Part shown: piece after piece, positions 43,124-52,755 of the stretch
Position numbering within the stretch: position 1 is the first letter of the stretch
Layout of the letters: the number at the start of each line of letters is the position of its first letter
Assembly (NCBI GenBank): GCA_001880285.1
Contig: CP016269.1
Coordinates: 1,994,501 to 2,058,500, forward strand
Origin: Flavobacteriaceae bacterium UJ101
GTDB lineage: Bacteria; Bacteroidota; Bacteroidia; Flavobacteriales; UJ101
Length of the DNA stretch: 64,000 nt
Direction: 5' to 3'
Notes under the pieces: generated by a model
Told to the model about the DNA's origin: nothing
What the model saw: only the letters and a program-made list of their open reading frames with translations
The model's database searches: none
Program-made: the position numbers and the translations under genes

Positions 43124-44457
43124 TGCAAAAGATTGTTGTTTTAGGAGGAGGGGAAAGTGGTGTTGGAGCTGCTATTTTAGCACAAAAAGAAGGTTTTGAA
43201 GTCTTTCTTTCTGATAGAGGTGAGATTCAAGAAAAATATAAAAATACATTATTAGATAGAGGAATTGATTTTGAAGAAAAGAAGCATTCCTTAGAGAAGA
43301 TCTTTGAAGCGGATGAAGTGATTAAAAGTCCAGGTATTCCTGATTCAGTTAAAATGATTCAAGAATTAAAGTCAAAAGAGATACCTGTGATTTCTGAAAT
43401 TGAATTTGCTGGTCGTTATACAAGTGCAAAAATTATAGCTATAACAGGAAGTAATGGTAAAACAACGACAACATCGCTGTTGTATTATATTCTAAAGCAA
43501 GATGGTTTTAATGTAGGTTTAGGAGGTAATATAGGGAAGAGTTTTGCATGGCAGGTAGCTGAAAATGAATTTGATTTCTATGTATTGGAATTATCAAGTT
43601 TTCAGTTAGACGGAATTGTAAGTTTTAGGCCTGATATCGCGATACTTTTAAATATCACACCCGATCATTTAGATCGATATGAATATAAAATGGAAAACTA
43701 TGTAGATTCAAAGTTTCGAATTACAATGAATCAAACAGAAGAAGATCTTTTTATTTATTCAAAAGATGATCAAGAAATAGAAAAAAGAATAGAAAATAAA
43801 GAAATAAAGTCCCAAAAAAGACCTTTCTCTTTAGATGAAAAAGTAGATAAAGGAGCTTTTGTAACGGAAAAAGAAATAATAATTAACACTATTGACGATA
43901 TAATAACAATGAAAATTGACGATTTAGCATTACAAGGGAAGCACAATGTTGCCAATTCAATGGCTGCAGGAATTGCTGCAAAATTACTTAAGGTGAGAAA
44001 AGAATCTTTAAAAAATAGCTTATCTAATTTTGAAGCAGTAGAACATCGTTTGGAAAAGGTGTTAACCATTCATGGAATTAATTTTATTAATGATTCTAAA
44101 GCAACCAATGTTAATGCAACGTATTATGCTTTAGATAGTATGGAATCACCTACCGTTTGGATTGTAGGAGGAACTGATAAAGGAAATGATTATACAGAGA
44201 TTATTGATTTAGTAAAATCAAAAGTAAAAGCAATTGTGTGTTTAGGAGTGGATAATACAAAGTTGTTGGAAACTTTTGAAGGAGTAACTTCGCATATATT
44301 AGAGACTAATTGTATGCGTGATGCAGTACAGTTTGCTTATGCTTTAGGAGAAAAAGGAGATACGGTATTATTGTCTCCTGCATGTGCAAGTTTTGATTTG
44401 TTTCAAAGTTATGAAGATCGAGGGAGTCAATTTAAAGAACAAGTACGAAAATTATAA
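43123..44457 (+). CDS. murD: UDP-MurNAc-L-alanine:D-glutamate ligase
   Basis: MurD adds D-glutamate to UDP-MurNAc-L-Ala. Of 444 residues, the N-terminal Rossmann-like domain starts IVVLGGGESGVGAA; the P-loop GSNGKTTT is at 109-116; NITPDHLDRYEYKMENY, EHRLEKV and FINDSKATNVNATYYALDSM follow, and the C-terminal part ends LLSPACASFDLFQSYEDRGSQFKE, a strong MurD signature. Its ATG shares one base with the stop codon of mraY. A 65-base gap precedes ftsW. Confidence 0.97.
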   Translation: MQKIVVLGGGESGVGAAILAQKEGFEVFLSDRGEIQEKYKNTLLDRGIDFEEKKHSLEKIFEADEVIKSPGIPDSVKMIQELKSKEIPVISEIEFAGRYTSAKIIAITGSNGKTTTTSLLYYILKQDGFNVGLGGNIGKSFAWQVAENEFDFYVLELSSFQLDGIVSFRPDIAILLNITPDHLDRYEYKMENYVDSKFRITMNQTEEDLFIYSKDDQEIEKRIENKEIKSQKRPFSLDEKVDKGAFVTEKEIIINTIDDIITMKIDDLALQGKHNVANSMAAGIAAKLLKVRKESLKNSLSNFEAVEHRLEKVLTIHGINFINDSKATNVNATYYALDSMESPTVWIVGGTDKGNDYTEIIDLVKSKVKAIVCLGVDNTKLLETFEGVTSHILETNCMRDAVQFAYALGEKGDTVLLSPACASFDLFQSYEDRGSQFKEQVRKL

Positions 44458-44522
44458 AACGATATATAAAAATTTTAACCCAAAATATACGGCTACTAAA
44501 TTTTCAATAGACCATTAAAAGA

Positions 44523-45683
44523 ATGAAAACATTTTTGAATAACATAAAAGGAGATCGATACCTATGGGCATTTATATTGCTTTTAGCTATTTTTTCTTTC
44601 TTACCTGTTTATTCTGCGGGAGAAATCAGCCCGTTGAAACACTTAGTTTTTTTAATCATTGGTTTTATCATTATTTATTTCACACACTATGTAGAGTATA
44701 AATATTTTGGAGGTATTGCAGTTTTAGCTCTTCCTGTAGTGATTATATTGCTATTATTAACTTTAATGCAAGGAACTACTATGGGGGGAGCAAATGCTTC
44801 TAGATGGTTAAGAATACCAGGATTGGGAATAGGGTTTCAAACATCAACCTTGGCATCCATTATTCTCATGATGTATGTAGCACGATATTTAGTTAAAATT
44901 AAAGATAAAAAGATCACATTTAAAGAGACATTACTACCTCTAATTACGCCAATTTTGATTATCGTAGGGCTAATTTTTCCTGCGAATGGTTCTACCGCTT
45001 TATTAGTTTTTGGAATGGTGAGCATATTGCTTTTTATAGGAGGTTATCCAATAAAATATTTAGCGATAGTGATTGGATCAATGATTGCATTGGCGGCATT
45101 GTTTATAACATTAGCTTATACATTTCCTGATGCATTTCCAAATAGAGTTGAAACTTGGAAAAACCGTATTGAACGATTTGTAGATCATGACAAAGATATA
45201 GCAGAAGATTATCAGGTGTATATAGCAAAATCAGCCATTGTGAATGGAGGTTTAATTGGTTTGCCAAAACCAGGGCAAAGTCATTTTAAATACAAGTTAC
45301 CACAAGCCTCTTCTGATTTTATTTACGCATTAATTGTAGAAGAATATAGTGCTGCAGGAGGAATTTTATTGATTTTCTTGTATATATTGATTCTATGGCG
45401 AATATTAGTAAATACAACCAAAATTCATACATTTTTTGGTACACTGCTTATTTTAGCTGTTGGATTACCTATTTTATTTCAAGCATTTTCCAATATGGCC
45501 GTAGCAGTAAATTTAATTCCCGTAACAGGTCAAACTTTACCTATGGTAAGTGCAGGAGGAACCTCTATTTGGGTGACCTGTTTTGCCTTTGGAGTTATAT
45601 TAAGTGTTAGCCGTGCTATAAAATCGAAAGAAGAATTACAAAACGAAAGAATAATACGAAATGAGTTTGACCAAATCGCATAA
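44523..45683 (+). CDS. ftsW: SEDS peptidoglycan glycosyltransferase FtsW
   Basis: FtsW polymerises lipid II at the septum together with FtsI. This polytopic membrane protein of 386 residues has about ten transmembrane helices. The signatures are WLRIPGLGIGFQTSTLASI, the periplasmic segment NRIERFVDHDKDIAEDYQVYIAKSAIVNGGLIGLPKPGQSHFKYKLPQASSDFIYALIVEE with the catalytic Asp region, and IPVTGQTLPMVSAGGTS. The gene overlaps the start of murG by 23 bases. Confidence 0.96.
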   Translation: MKTFLNNIKGDRYLWAFILLLAIFSFLPVYSAGEISPLKHLVFLIIGFIIIYFTHYVEYKYFGGIAVLALPVVIILLLLTLMQGTTMGGANASRWLRIPGLGIGFQTSTLASIILMMYVARYLVKIKDKKITFKETLLPLITPILIIVGLIFPANGSTALLVFGMVSILLFIGGYPIKYLAIVIGSMIALAALFITLAYTFPDAFPNRVETWKNRIERFVDHDKDIAEDYQVYIAKSAIVNGGLIGLPKPGQSHFKYKLPQASSDFIYALIVEEYSAAGGILLIFLYILILWRILVNTTKIHTFFGTLLILAVGLPILFQAFSNMAVAVNLIPVTGQTLPMVSAGGTSIWVTCFAFGVILSVSRAIKSKEELQNERIIRNEFDQIA

Positions 45684-46779
45684 GTTTATTATAAGTGGAG
45701 GAGGGACTGGAGGACATATTTATCCAGCAATAGCTATTGCTGATGAAATAAAGCGTCGCGAACCTAATGCAGAGTTTCTTTTTGTTGGAGCTGAAGATAA
45801 AATGGAAATGCAAAAAGTTCCCGCAGCAGGTTATGAAATTAAAGGTTTATGGATTTCAGGTTTAAGTCGTAAACTGTCATTGGATTTATTAAAGTTTCCT
45901 TTTAAAGTGATGAGCTCGTTATGGAACTCAAAGAAAATTATTCAAGAATTTAAACCGGATATGGCAATAGGAACTGGAGGTTTTGCTTCAGGTCCGGTTT
46001 TATATATGGCGTCACAAAAAAATGTCCCAACACTTATACAAGAACAAAATTCTTACCCAGGAATCACAAATAAAAAGTTAGCGAAGAATGCATCGGCTAT
46101 TTGTGTTGCATACACAGGTTTAGATAACATTTTTAAAAATGATAATGTGAAAATTACAGGGAATCCTGTTCGTGTTGAAGTATTTCAAAATTTACCTACA
46201 AAAGAAGAAGCACTAGCATTTTTCGGTTTAGAAAAAGGAAAGAAAACCATTCTTTCAGTAGGAGGAAGTTTAGGTTCTCGAAATAAAAATAACGCTTGGA
46301 AAGCTCAAATTGAAAAAGTGAAAGAATCCAATGTTCAATTGATTTGGCAAACTGGTAGTGTTGATTTTAAAAATTTGAGTAACAATACTAGCTTGCAAGC
46401 AGATAATATTAAAATTTTAGAATTTATATACGAAATGAAAATGGCTTATGCAGCTGCAGATTTAATTGTTTCACGTGCAGGAGCTATTGCTATTTCAGAA
46501 TTGTGTTTAGTTGGTAAACCAGTTGTATTGTTGCCTTTGCCATGGGCTGCAGAAGATCATCAAACAAAAAATGCAGAAGCCTTGGTAAAAGAAGAAGCTG
46601 CTTTGATGATTAAAGATGTAGTAGCCAATGAAGAACTAGTACCGGCTGTTTTGAAATTGGTACAAGACGATACGCTTTTGAAGCAAATGGGAGAAAATAT
46701 TAAGAAATTAGGAAAACCTAATGCTACAAAAGATATTGTAGATGAAGTATTTAGGATTTTAGAAGAAAAGAAAGCATGA
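45661..46779 (+). CDS. murG: UDP-GlcNAc:undecaprenyl-PP-MurNAc-pentapeptide GlcNAc transferase
   Basis: MurG converts lipid I to lipid II on the inner face of the membrane. Of 372 residues, the GT-B glycosyltransferase has the first G-loop ISGGGTGGHIYPAIAIADE, then ERxP-like NVPTLIQEQNSYPGITNKKLAK, FEF-like ILEFIYEMKMAYAAADLIVSRAGAIAISEL with the donor-binding Glu, and LPWAAEDHQTKNAEAL. The ATG at 45661 is used because the G-loop starts only 11 residues later; it overlaps ftsW by 23 bases. Confidence 0.97.
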   Translation: MSLTKSHKFIISGGGTGGHIYPAIAIADEIKRREPNAEFLFVGAEDKMEMQKVPAAGYEIKGLWISGLSRKLSLDLLKFPFKVMSSLWNSKKIIQEFKPDMAIGTGGFASGPVLYMASQKNVPTLIQEQNSYPGITNKKLAKNASAICVAYTGLDNIFKNDNVKITGNPVRVEVFQNLPTKEEALAFFGLEKGKKTILSVGGSLGSRNKNNAWKAQIEKVKESNVQLIWQTGSVDFKNLSNNTSLQADNIKILEFIYEMKMAYAAADLIVSRAGAIAISELCLVGKPVVLLPLPWAAEDHQTKNAEALVKEEAALMIKDVVANEELVPAVLKLVQDDTLLKQMGENIKKLGKPNATKDIVDEVFRILEEKKA

Positions 46780-46807
46780 TGCTTACAGCCTACTAAAGCA
46801 AATAGAA

Positions 46808-48154
46808 ATGGATTTAAAAAAGATACATAACGTTTATTTTATAGGAATTGGAGGGATTGGAATGAGTGCTTTGGCACGCTATTTCAAGTCAATTGGAAAA
46901 GAAATATTTGGGTACGATAGAACTTCAACTGTTTTAACACAAGAATTAGAATCAGAAGGAATTCATATTACGTATAAAGATTTAATTGAAACCATTCCTG
47001 AAGAAATTGTTATAGAGAATTCATTAGTAGTTTACACGCCTGCTATTCCTGAAAACCATATTCAGAAAAACGAATTAATCAAACAAGGTTTTTCATTATA
47101 TAAACGATCTGAAGTTTTAGGACTTATAACAGAAAATACAACATGTTTGGCCGTGGCCGGGACACATGGAAAAACTTCTACAACCAGTTTGTTAGGACAT
47201 ATTTTACATGAAAATCAAGTTAAGAGTACGGCTTTTTTAGGTGGGATTTGTGAAAATTATAACTCTAATTTAATTTTAGGAGGAAATGAATATTCTGTTG
47301 TAGAAGCAGATGAATTTGATCGTTCTTTTTTAAAGTTATCTCCTAATGTGATGGCAATTACCTCTATGGATGCCGATCATTTGGATATTTATGGAGAACA
47401 TGCAGCGTTAGAGAAATCTTTTCAAGATTTTGTAAATAAGTTACCCGAAGATGGAGTATTAATTACAAAAAAAGGGTTACCTATTCAAGGAATTACCTAT
47501 GCAATTGAAGAAGAGGCTGATTTTATAGCAAAAAATATTCGGATCGAAAGAGGAGCCTTTGTTTTTGATGTGTGGAATAAAGAGAATTTATATACTGATT
47601 TTAAATTGTATTTACCAGGACGTCATAACATTGAAAATGCATTAGCAGCTATTGCGGTTGCATTAGAAACGGGATTGGATTTTAATCAGATTAAAAAGGG
47701 AATTCAATCGTTTCAAGGTATTAAACGTCGTTTTTCAATTCATCATAATAAAGAAGTAGTGTATATTGATGATTACGCACATCATCCTACTGAATTGAAT
47801 GCTGCTTTTAATGCTGTAAGAGAAATGTTCCCTTATAAAAAATTATTGACTGTGTTTCAACCGCATTTGTTTAGTAGAACACAGGATTTTGTAGAAGATT
47901 TTGCAAAAAGTCTTGAGCAAGTAGATGAATTAATCTTAATGGATATCTATCCTGCAAGAGAACTGCCTATTGAAGGGGTGACATCAGAATGGTTATTGTC
48001 TAAGATAGAAATAGAGAAAAAAGAAATCGGTACATTGAAGAATACATTAAAAAAAATAAAAGAAAAAGAATTTGATGTGTTATTGACAGTAGGTGCTGGA
48101 AATATAGATACGTTAGTGGAACCTATAAAAAAATGGTTAAAAAATGAAAGGTAG
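46808..48154 (+). CDS. murC: UDP-N-acetylmuramate:L-alanine ligase
   Basis: MurC adds the first residue of the stem peptide. Of 448 residues, the dinucleotide-like N-domain reads YFIGIGGIGMSALARYF; P-loop GTHGKTST is at 118-125; VVEADEFDRSFLKL, MDADHLDIYGEHAAL, GIKRRFSIHH and DDYAHHPTELNAAF are the ordered family signatures, and VFQPHLFSRTQDF lies in the C-domain. The gene overlaps ftsQ by 11 bases. Confidence 0.97.
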   Translation: MDLKKIHNVYFIGIGGIGMSALARYFKSIGKEIFGYDRTSTVLTQELESEGIHITYKDLIETIPEEIVIENSLVVYTPAIPENHIQKNELIKQGFSLYKRSEVLGLITENTTCLAVAGTHGKTSTTSLLGHILHENQVKSTAFLGGICENYNSNLILGGNEYSVVEADEFDRSFLKLSPNVMAITSMDADHLDIYGEHAALEKSFQDFVNKLPEDGVLITKKGLPIQGITYAIEEEADFIAKNIRIERGAFVFDVWNKENLYTDFKLYLPGRHNIENALAAIAVALETGLDFNQIKKGIQSFQGIKRRFSIHHNKEVVYIDDYAHHPTELNAAFNAVREMFPYKKLLTVFQPHLFSRTQDFVEDFAKSLEQVDELILMDIYPARELPIEGVTSEWLLSKIEIEKKEIGTLKNTLKKIKEKEFDVLLTVGAGNIDTLVEPIKKWLKNER

Positions 48155-48866
48155 ATTACCTTACATATTTGCAATAATAGCTTTGGTAGGCTTTGTAATT
48201 CTGTCAGCTTTTCTGATTCAGAAAAACCAAGAGCGTTCTATTGTGAAAATTTATTCTAAAAATATAAGTAAGGATGGAAGTGATTTCATTAATGATAGCA
48301 TTGTGAATTTAATGATTGCAAAGAACATGAATTTAGATTCTGCTAGAATAAAAGATGTGAAAATTGATAGTGTTGAAAGATGGTTGTCTAAAAATCCATT
48401 TGTAAAAAAAGCCGATGTATACAAAACACCAAAAGGAGAGTTAATCACAGAGGTTATACAAAAAAGACCTGTGGTTCGAGTGAAAAATAGAACCGAAGAA
48501 TACTATCTTACAGATGAATATGAGAGAATTCCTTTGTCAGATGTATATGCTGTGAATGCATTGATTGTAGAAGGGAAAATTGATTCAATTGAGTATGAAT
48601 CATTAGTGAATCTAGTTGAGTTTATTAATGGGGATAACTTGTTGAAAAAAAATATCACAGGACTTAAAAAGGTGACGAAAAATTCATTTATTTTAAAAGT
48701 TAATAAAGGTAAGTTTGATATTGGGTTTGGGGGTTTAACAGATTTTGATCAGAAATTTACAAAACTCAAACTTTTTTATGATCAATATTTAACTAAAATA
48801 GGGTTTGATCAATATAAAAGAATCAACCTTCAGTATAAAAACCAAATAGTTGCAGAAAAAAAATAA
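48144..48866 (+). CDS. ftsQ: cell division protein FtsQ
   Basis: This 240-residue bitopic membrane protein lies between murC and ftsA, the standard place of ftsQ. One transmembrane helix (LPYIFAIIALVGFVILSAFLI, about 4-24) is followed by a POTRA-like segment (NIDSARIKDVKIDSVERWLSKNPFVKKADVYKTPKGELITEVIQKRPVVRVKN) and the FtsQ domain, in which YYLTDEYERIPLSD is the recognisable stretch. FtsQ recruits FtsL and FtsB. It is three bases from ftsA. Confidence 0.93.
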   Translation: MKGRLPYIFAIIALVGFVILSAFLIQKNQERSIVKIYSKNISKDGSDFINDSIVNLMIAKNMNLDSARIKDVKIDSVERWLSKNPFVKKADVYKTPKGELITEVIQKRPVVRVKNRTEEYYLTDEYERIPLSDVYAVNALIVEGKIDSIEYESLVNLVEFINGDNLLKKNITGLKKVTKNSFILKVNKGKFDIGFGGLTDFDQKFTKLKLFYDQYLTKIGFDQYKRINLQYKNQIVAEKK

Positions 48867-48869
48867 TCT

Positions 48870-50267
48870 ATGGATTATCAAAATATTTCAGTTGGATTAG
48901 ATATAGGAACTACCAAGATTGTTGCAATCGTAGGGAGAAAAAATGAACACGATAAAGTTGAAATTTTAGGTGTAGGGAAAGCAAAAAGTTTAGGGGTACA
49001 TCGTGGTGTTGTAAGTAATATTACACAAACCATTAATTCAATTCAAGAAGCAGTTCAAGAAGCAGAACGTTCTTCTGGAATTGAAATTAAAGATGTTGTT
49101 GTAGGAATTGCTGGACAGCATATAAGGAGTTTACAGCATAGTGATTACATTACTCGTGAAAATAATGAAGATGTTATTAACGAAGATGATATCGATCAAT
49201 TGATTAATCAGGTACATAAATTGGTTATGTTACCTGGGGAAGAAATTATACACGTTTTACCACAAGAATATAAAGTGGATGGGCAAGCTGAGATTCGTGA
49301 ACCTATTGGAATGTATGGGCGTCGTTTAGAAGCTAATTTTCACGTAGTAGTAGGGCACGTTTCGTCTATCAAAAATATTGCACGTTGTGTGAAGAGTGCA
49401 GGGTTAAACTTAGCAGGAATCACACTAGAACCTTTAGCTTCTGCAGAAGCCGTGTTGGGTTATGAGGAAAAAGAAGCTGGTGTTGCTTTAGTTGATATAG
49501 GAGGTGGAACAACCGATATTGCTATTTTTAAAGATAATATTATTCGTCATACAGCTGTAATACCTTTTGGAGGAAATATTATTACAGAAGATATTAAGTC
49601 AGGATGTTCTATAATCGAACGTCAAGCAGAATTATTAAAGGTAAAATTTGGTTCTGCATGGCCTGGAGAAAATTCAGAAGCTGAAATTGTTTCAATCCCA
49701 GGACTTAGAGGTCGTGAGCCTAAAGAAATTTCCATGAAAACGCTTTCTGAGATTATTAATGCACGTGTTCGTGAAATTATGGAACAAGCATATTTAGAAA
49801 TCAAAAATTATGGACACGAAGAACAAAAGAAAAAACTGATTGCAGGAATTGTAATGACTGGAGGAGGATCTAAACTCAAACATATTCGCCAATTAACAGA
49901 ATTTATTACGGGTATGGATGTTCGAGTTGGATTACCTAATGAACATTTAGCAGGAGGACAACATGAAGGATTGTCTAGCCCTGAATTTGCAACTGCAACA
50001 GGTTTATTAATAAAAGGATTAGAAGGGAAATTTAATGCTAGTGAAACGCCTAATGAAGCAGATGTTATTGTAGACGAAGTAAAATCTAAAGTAGAAGAAT
50101 CTATAAGTGATTTTGATCGCCCAATTGCAGAAGCTCAAGCAGCAAAAGAGGTGGAAAAAGAAGCTCAAGCAGCAAAAGAGGTAGAAAAAGAAGAAGAATC
50201 ACGTGGCGTTACATTTTTTGAAAAGTGGGCAGATAAATTTCGTCAAATGTTTAATGAGGCGGAATAA
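48870..50267 (+). CDS. ftsA: cell division protein FtsA
   Basis: FtsA is an actin-like protein that tethers FtsZ to the membrane. Of 465 residues, the ATP-binding motifs are ISVGLDIGTTKIVAIVGR at the N-terminus, ALVDIGGGTTDIAIF and GIVMTGGGSKLKHI. The SHS2 (1C) subdomain lies around 85-160. A charged C-terminal linker contains a perfect tandem duplication of EAQAAKEVEK at residues 421-440, and the protein ends with an amphipathic membrane-targeting helix (TFFEKWADKFRQMFNEAE). Confidence 0.97.
   Translation: MDYQNISVGLDIGTTKIVAIVGRKNEHDKVEILGVGKAKSLGVHRGVVSNITQTINSIQEAVQEAERSSGIEIKDVVVGIAGQHIRSLQHSDYITRENNEDVINEDDIDQLINQVHKLVMLPGEEIIHVLPQEYKVDGQAEIREPIGMYGRRLEANFHVVVGHVSSIKNIARCVKSAGLNLAGITLEPLASAEAVLGYEEKEAGVALVDIGGGTTDIAIFKDNIIRHTAVIPFGGNIITEDIKSGCSIIERQAELLKVKFGSAWPGENSEAEIVSIPGLRGREPKEISMKTLSEIINARVREIMEQAYLEIKNYGHEEQKKKLIAGIVMTGGGSKLKHIRQLTEFITGMDVRVGLPNEHLAGGQHEGLSSPEFATATGLLIKGLEGKFNASETPNEADVIVDEVKSKVEESISDFDRPIAEAQAAKEVEKEAQAAKEVEKEEESRGVTFFEKWADKFRQMFNEAE
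50130..50189 (+). repeat. 30-base tandem repeat in the ftsA linker
   Basis: Units 50130-50159 and 50160-50189 differ at one base (GTG/GTA, silent). They encode EAQAAKEVEK twice and keep the frame. Confidence 0.93.
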
Positions 50268-50317
50268 GAAATATAAATGAAAAAACTAATTTGAAATAAT
50301 ACAGAAACAATTACACT

Positions 50318-52120
50318 ATGAGTAACAATCAAGGAATCGTTTTTGATTTACCAAAACATAAGTCAGCATCAATCAAAGTGATTGGTGTTGGAGGAGGGGG
50401 AAGCAACGCTGTTAATTACATGTTTGAAGAAGGAATTGCAGGAGTTGATTTCGTAATTTGTAATACAGATGCACAAGCATTAAATAATAGTCCAATACCC
50501 AATAAAATTCAATTAGGAGCTTCCATAACTGAAGGTTTAGGAGCTGGAGCAAATCCTGAAGTAGGAAAACAGGCTGCTTTAGAAAGTGCCGAAGAAGTGA
50601 AAGCTATTCTAGATAGCAATACTAAAATGGTATTCATTACGGCTGGAATGGGAGGAGGAACTGGAACTGGAGCCGCTCCTATTATTGCAGGAATGGCTAA
50701 AGAAGCAGGGATACTAACAGTTGGAATTGTTACGGTACCATTCTATTTTGAAGGAAATAGAAGAATGGAGCAAGCGGAAGTGGGTGTTGAGGAATTACGT
50801 GATAATGTGGACTCTCTTATTGTGATTAATAATGATAAATTAAGAGAGTTATACGGGAACCTTGGTTTTAAAACAGGATTTGCAAAAGCAGATGAAGTTT
50901 TAGCAATTGCTTCAAAAGGAATTGCGGAAGTTATTACCAATCACTACAAACAAAATATAGACTTACGTGATGCTAAAACCGTGCTAGCTGATAGTGGAAC
51001 GGCTATTATGGGTTCTGCTATTGCTTCGGGTAATGATAAAGCAAGAGAGGCAATTACAGCAGCTTTAGATTCTCCGTTACTTAATAATAATAAAATTACA
51101 GGTGCTAAAAATGTATTGTTACTTATTGTTTCAGGGCATGAAGAGATTACCATTGATGAAATAGGTACTATTAACGATTATATTCAAACAGAAGCAGGTT
51201 ATAATGCCAATATTATAATGGGTATTGGTGAAGATGAGGATTTAGGTGATGCTATTCGTGTTACGGTTGTAGCAACTGGATTTCCAGCTGGAGAACAAAA
51301 ATTCTCTCGAGAAGAAAAGAAAACAGTGCATACATTATTGGAAGATCAACCTATTACAAAAGTATTGTCTCCAGAAACAACACCTGTTACAAAAGAAGTG
51401 GGTGATACTGCAAATCCAATTTTAAAAACACCAGAGGCAACTAATGTAGTAGAGCAAAAAACACAATTCAATCAGCAGGAAAGTCAGAAAAATCTTTTTG
51501 GAGAAGAAGCTAAATCTCATAACCAACCTGAGAACCGTGTTGTTCATACCTTATTTGAGGAAGAAGAAGAGGAAGTTATTGTAGCTACTAGTCTTGAAAT
51601 AGAAGAAGAAATTGAGGAATTTGTTGTAGTTGAGAAAAAACAAGAAATAAAAGAAGAATTTTCATTTGACTTTGATTTAGGTTCAGATGAAATAGAGGAA
51701 GTAATAGAAGATTCAATTGAAAATGATGAATTTATTATTGATGAAGAAAATTTAGAAGAATTAGCTGAATACGGATTTGAAGTAAAAACAGTTGAAGTCA
51801 ATATAAACGAAGTTGAAAAACCAGTAGTTCAAAATGAAGAATCTCCTTTTGATAATCCTATTGAATCAGTTTCAAAAGAAAGTAGTTCAAAAACAATTGA
51901 AGATAGGAGGAATAAATTAAAATCATTTAGTTATAAGTTCAAACAAAGTATCAAAGATATTGAAGATTCAGAACGAGTTCCAGCTTATAAAAGACAAGGA
52001 ATTGAGTTGTCTGAAGAAAATACAACACATAATCGTTCACGTTTATCGTTGAATGAAGATTCACAAAATGAATTGCAAATTCGTGAAAATAATTCATTCT
52101 TACATGATAACGTAGACTAA
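50318..52120 (+). CDS. ftsZ: cell division protein FtsZ with long acidic linker
   Basis: FtsZ is the tubulin-like GTPase that builds the division ring. The GTPase core (about 1-330) has GVGGGGSNAVNYM, the tubulin signature GGGTGTGAAP at 112-121, and the T7 loop region FADVDTVL-equivalent DLRDAKTVLADSGTAIMG. A linker of about 210 residues, very rich in Glu, Val and Ile (EEEEEEVIVATSLEIEEEIEEF), precedes the C-terminal FtsA/ZipA-binding peptide RVPAYKRQGI at 553-562. A further 38 residues, polar and disordered, extend beyond it. Total length 600 residues, against 383 in E. coli; long forms are usual in this family. Confidence 0.97.
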   Translation: MSNNQGIVFDLPKHKSASIKVIGVGGGGSNAVNYMFEEGIAGVDFVICNTDAQALNNSPIPNKIQLGASITEGLGAGANPEVGKQAALESAEEVKAILDSNTKMVFITAGMGGGTGTGAAPIIAGMAKEAGILTVGIVTVPFYFEGNRRMEQAEVGVEELRDNVDSLIVINNDKLRELYGNLGFKTGFAKADEVLAIASKGIAEVITNHYKQNIDLRDAKTVLADSGTAIMGSAIASGNDKAREAITAALDSPLLNNNKITGAKNVLLLIVSGHEEITIDEIGTINDYIQTEAGYNANIIMGIGEDEDLGDAIRVTVVATGFPAGEQKFSREEKKTVHTLLEDQPITKVLSPETTPVTKEVGDTANPILKTPEATNVVEQKTQFNQQESQKNLFGEEAKSHNQPENRVVHTLFEEEEEEVIVATSLEIEEEIEEFVVVEKKQEIKEEFSFDFDLGSDEIEEVIEDSIENDEFIIDEENLEELAEYGFEVKTVEVNINEVEKPVVQNEESPFDNPIESVSKESSSKTIEDRRNKLKSFSYKFKQSIKDIEDSERVPAYKRQGIELSEENTTHNRSRLSLNEDSQNELQIRENNSFLHDNVD

Positions 52121-52175
52121 CTGATAAGTAGAGTTTGAATGTGTTAAGAATAATCATCAATTATAATTTTTAAAG

Positions 52176-52625
52176 ATGAGTTTAGAAAAAGATATAATGG
52201 AGCAGTTAAAAACTGCTATGAAAGCTAAAGATCAAGTAGCTTTAGCTTCCTTAAGAGCAATAAAGACAGCTATTTTAAAAGCCAAAACTGAGGCTGGGGC
52301 TGGAGGAGAGCTCTCAGAAGAAGATGAGTTAAAATTACTTCAAAGAGAGGTGAAGCAGCGTAAAGAAGCTGCAGAACAATTTATAGCTCAAGGAGCGCAA
52401 AATATGGCAGATGAAGAGTTGGCTCAAGCAAAGATAATTGAGCAGTTTTTACCAGAACAAATGTCAGAAGAAGAAGTGACAGTTGCTTTGAAAGAAATTA
52501 TAACTCAAGTAGGTGCCGAGTCTCCAAAAGATATGGGGAAAGTGATGGGGGTTGCTACTAAAAAATTAGCTGGGAAAGCAGATGGAAAAATGATCTCTCA
52601 AATTACAAAGTCATTATTGAATTAA
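52176..52625 (+). CDS. GatB/YqeY domain-containing protein
   Basis: This 149-residue helical protein belongs to the YqeY family, which shares the tail domain of the amidotransferase subunit GatB. MSLEKDIMEQLKTAMKAKDQVALASLRAIKTAILKAKTEAG and the C-terminal GKVMGVATKKLAGKADGKMISQITKSLL are characteristic. A link to tRNA or amidation is presumed from homology, not shown. It follows ftsZ by 55 bases and ends before the terminator at 52657-52694, so it is the last gene of the division cluster, as in other flavobacteria. Confidence 0.92.
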   Translation: MSLEKDIMEQLKTAMKAKDQVALASLRAIKTAILKAKTEAGAGGELSEEDELKLLQREVKQRKEAAEQFIAQGAQNMADEELAQAKIIEQFLPEQMSEEEVTVALKEIITQVGAESPKDMGKVMGVATKKLAGKADGKMISQITKSLLN

Positions 52626-52656
52626 TACACCATTTATAAATTTGTTTATTACACAC

Positions 52657-52694
52657 AAAAATCTCTATACATAAAAATTGTATAGAGATTTTTT
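52657..52694 (+). terminator. terminator of the division/cell-wall cluster
   Basis: AAAAATCTCTATACA pairs with TGTATAGAGATTTTT around a seven-base loop, followed by T residues. Confidence 0.93.
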
Positions 52695-52714
52695 AATCTA
52701 TGAGAAATTTAAAT

Positions 52715-52748
52715 GAAAAAAGATCTCATTCATTAGAATAGATCTTTT
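52715..52748 (-). terminator. duplicated terminator (copy 1)
   Basis: On the minus strand AAAAGATC pairs perfectly with GATCTTTT, with inner ATTC/GAAT, then a T-run. It is the duplicate of the tRNA operon terminator at 52873-52907, in which one pair is a G-U. Confidence 0.7.
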
Positions 52749-52755
52749 AATATTA

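Noticed and set aside
44458-44522. Separate promoter between murD and ftsW
   Set aside because: No TAnnTTTG element was seen in the 65-base gap, so cotranscription remains the simpler reading.
51544-51801. Ser-rich 85-codon open frame opposite ftsZ
   Set aside because: It is the complement of the Glu-rich FtsZ linker (GAA/GAG read as TTC/TCT/TCC).
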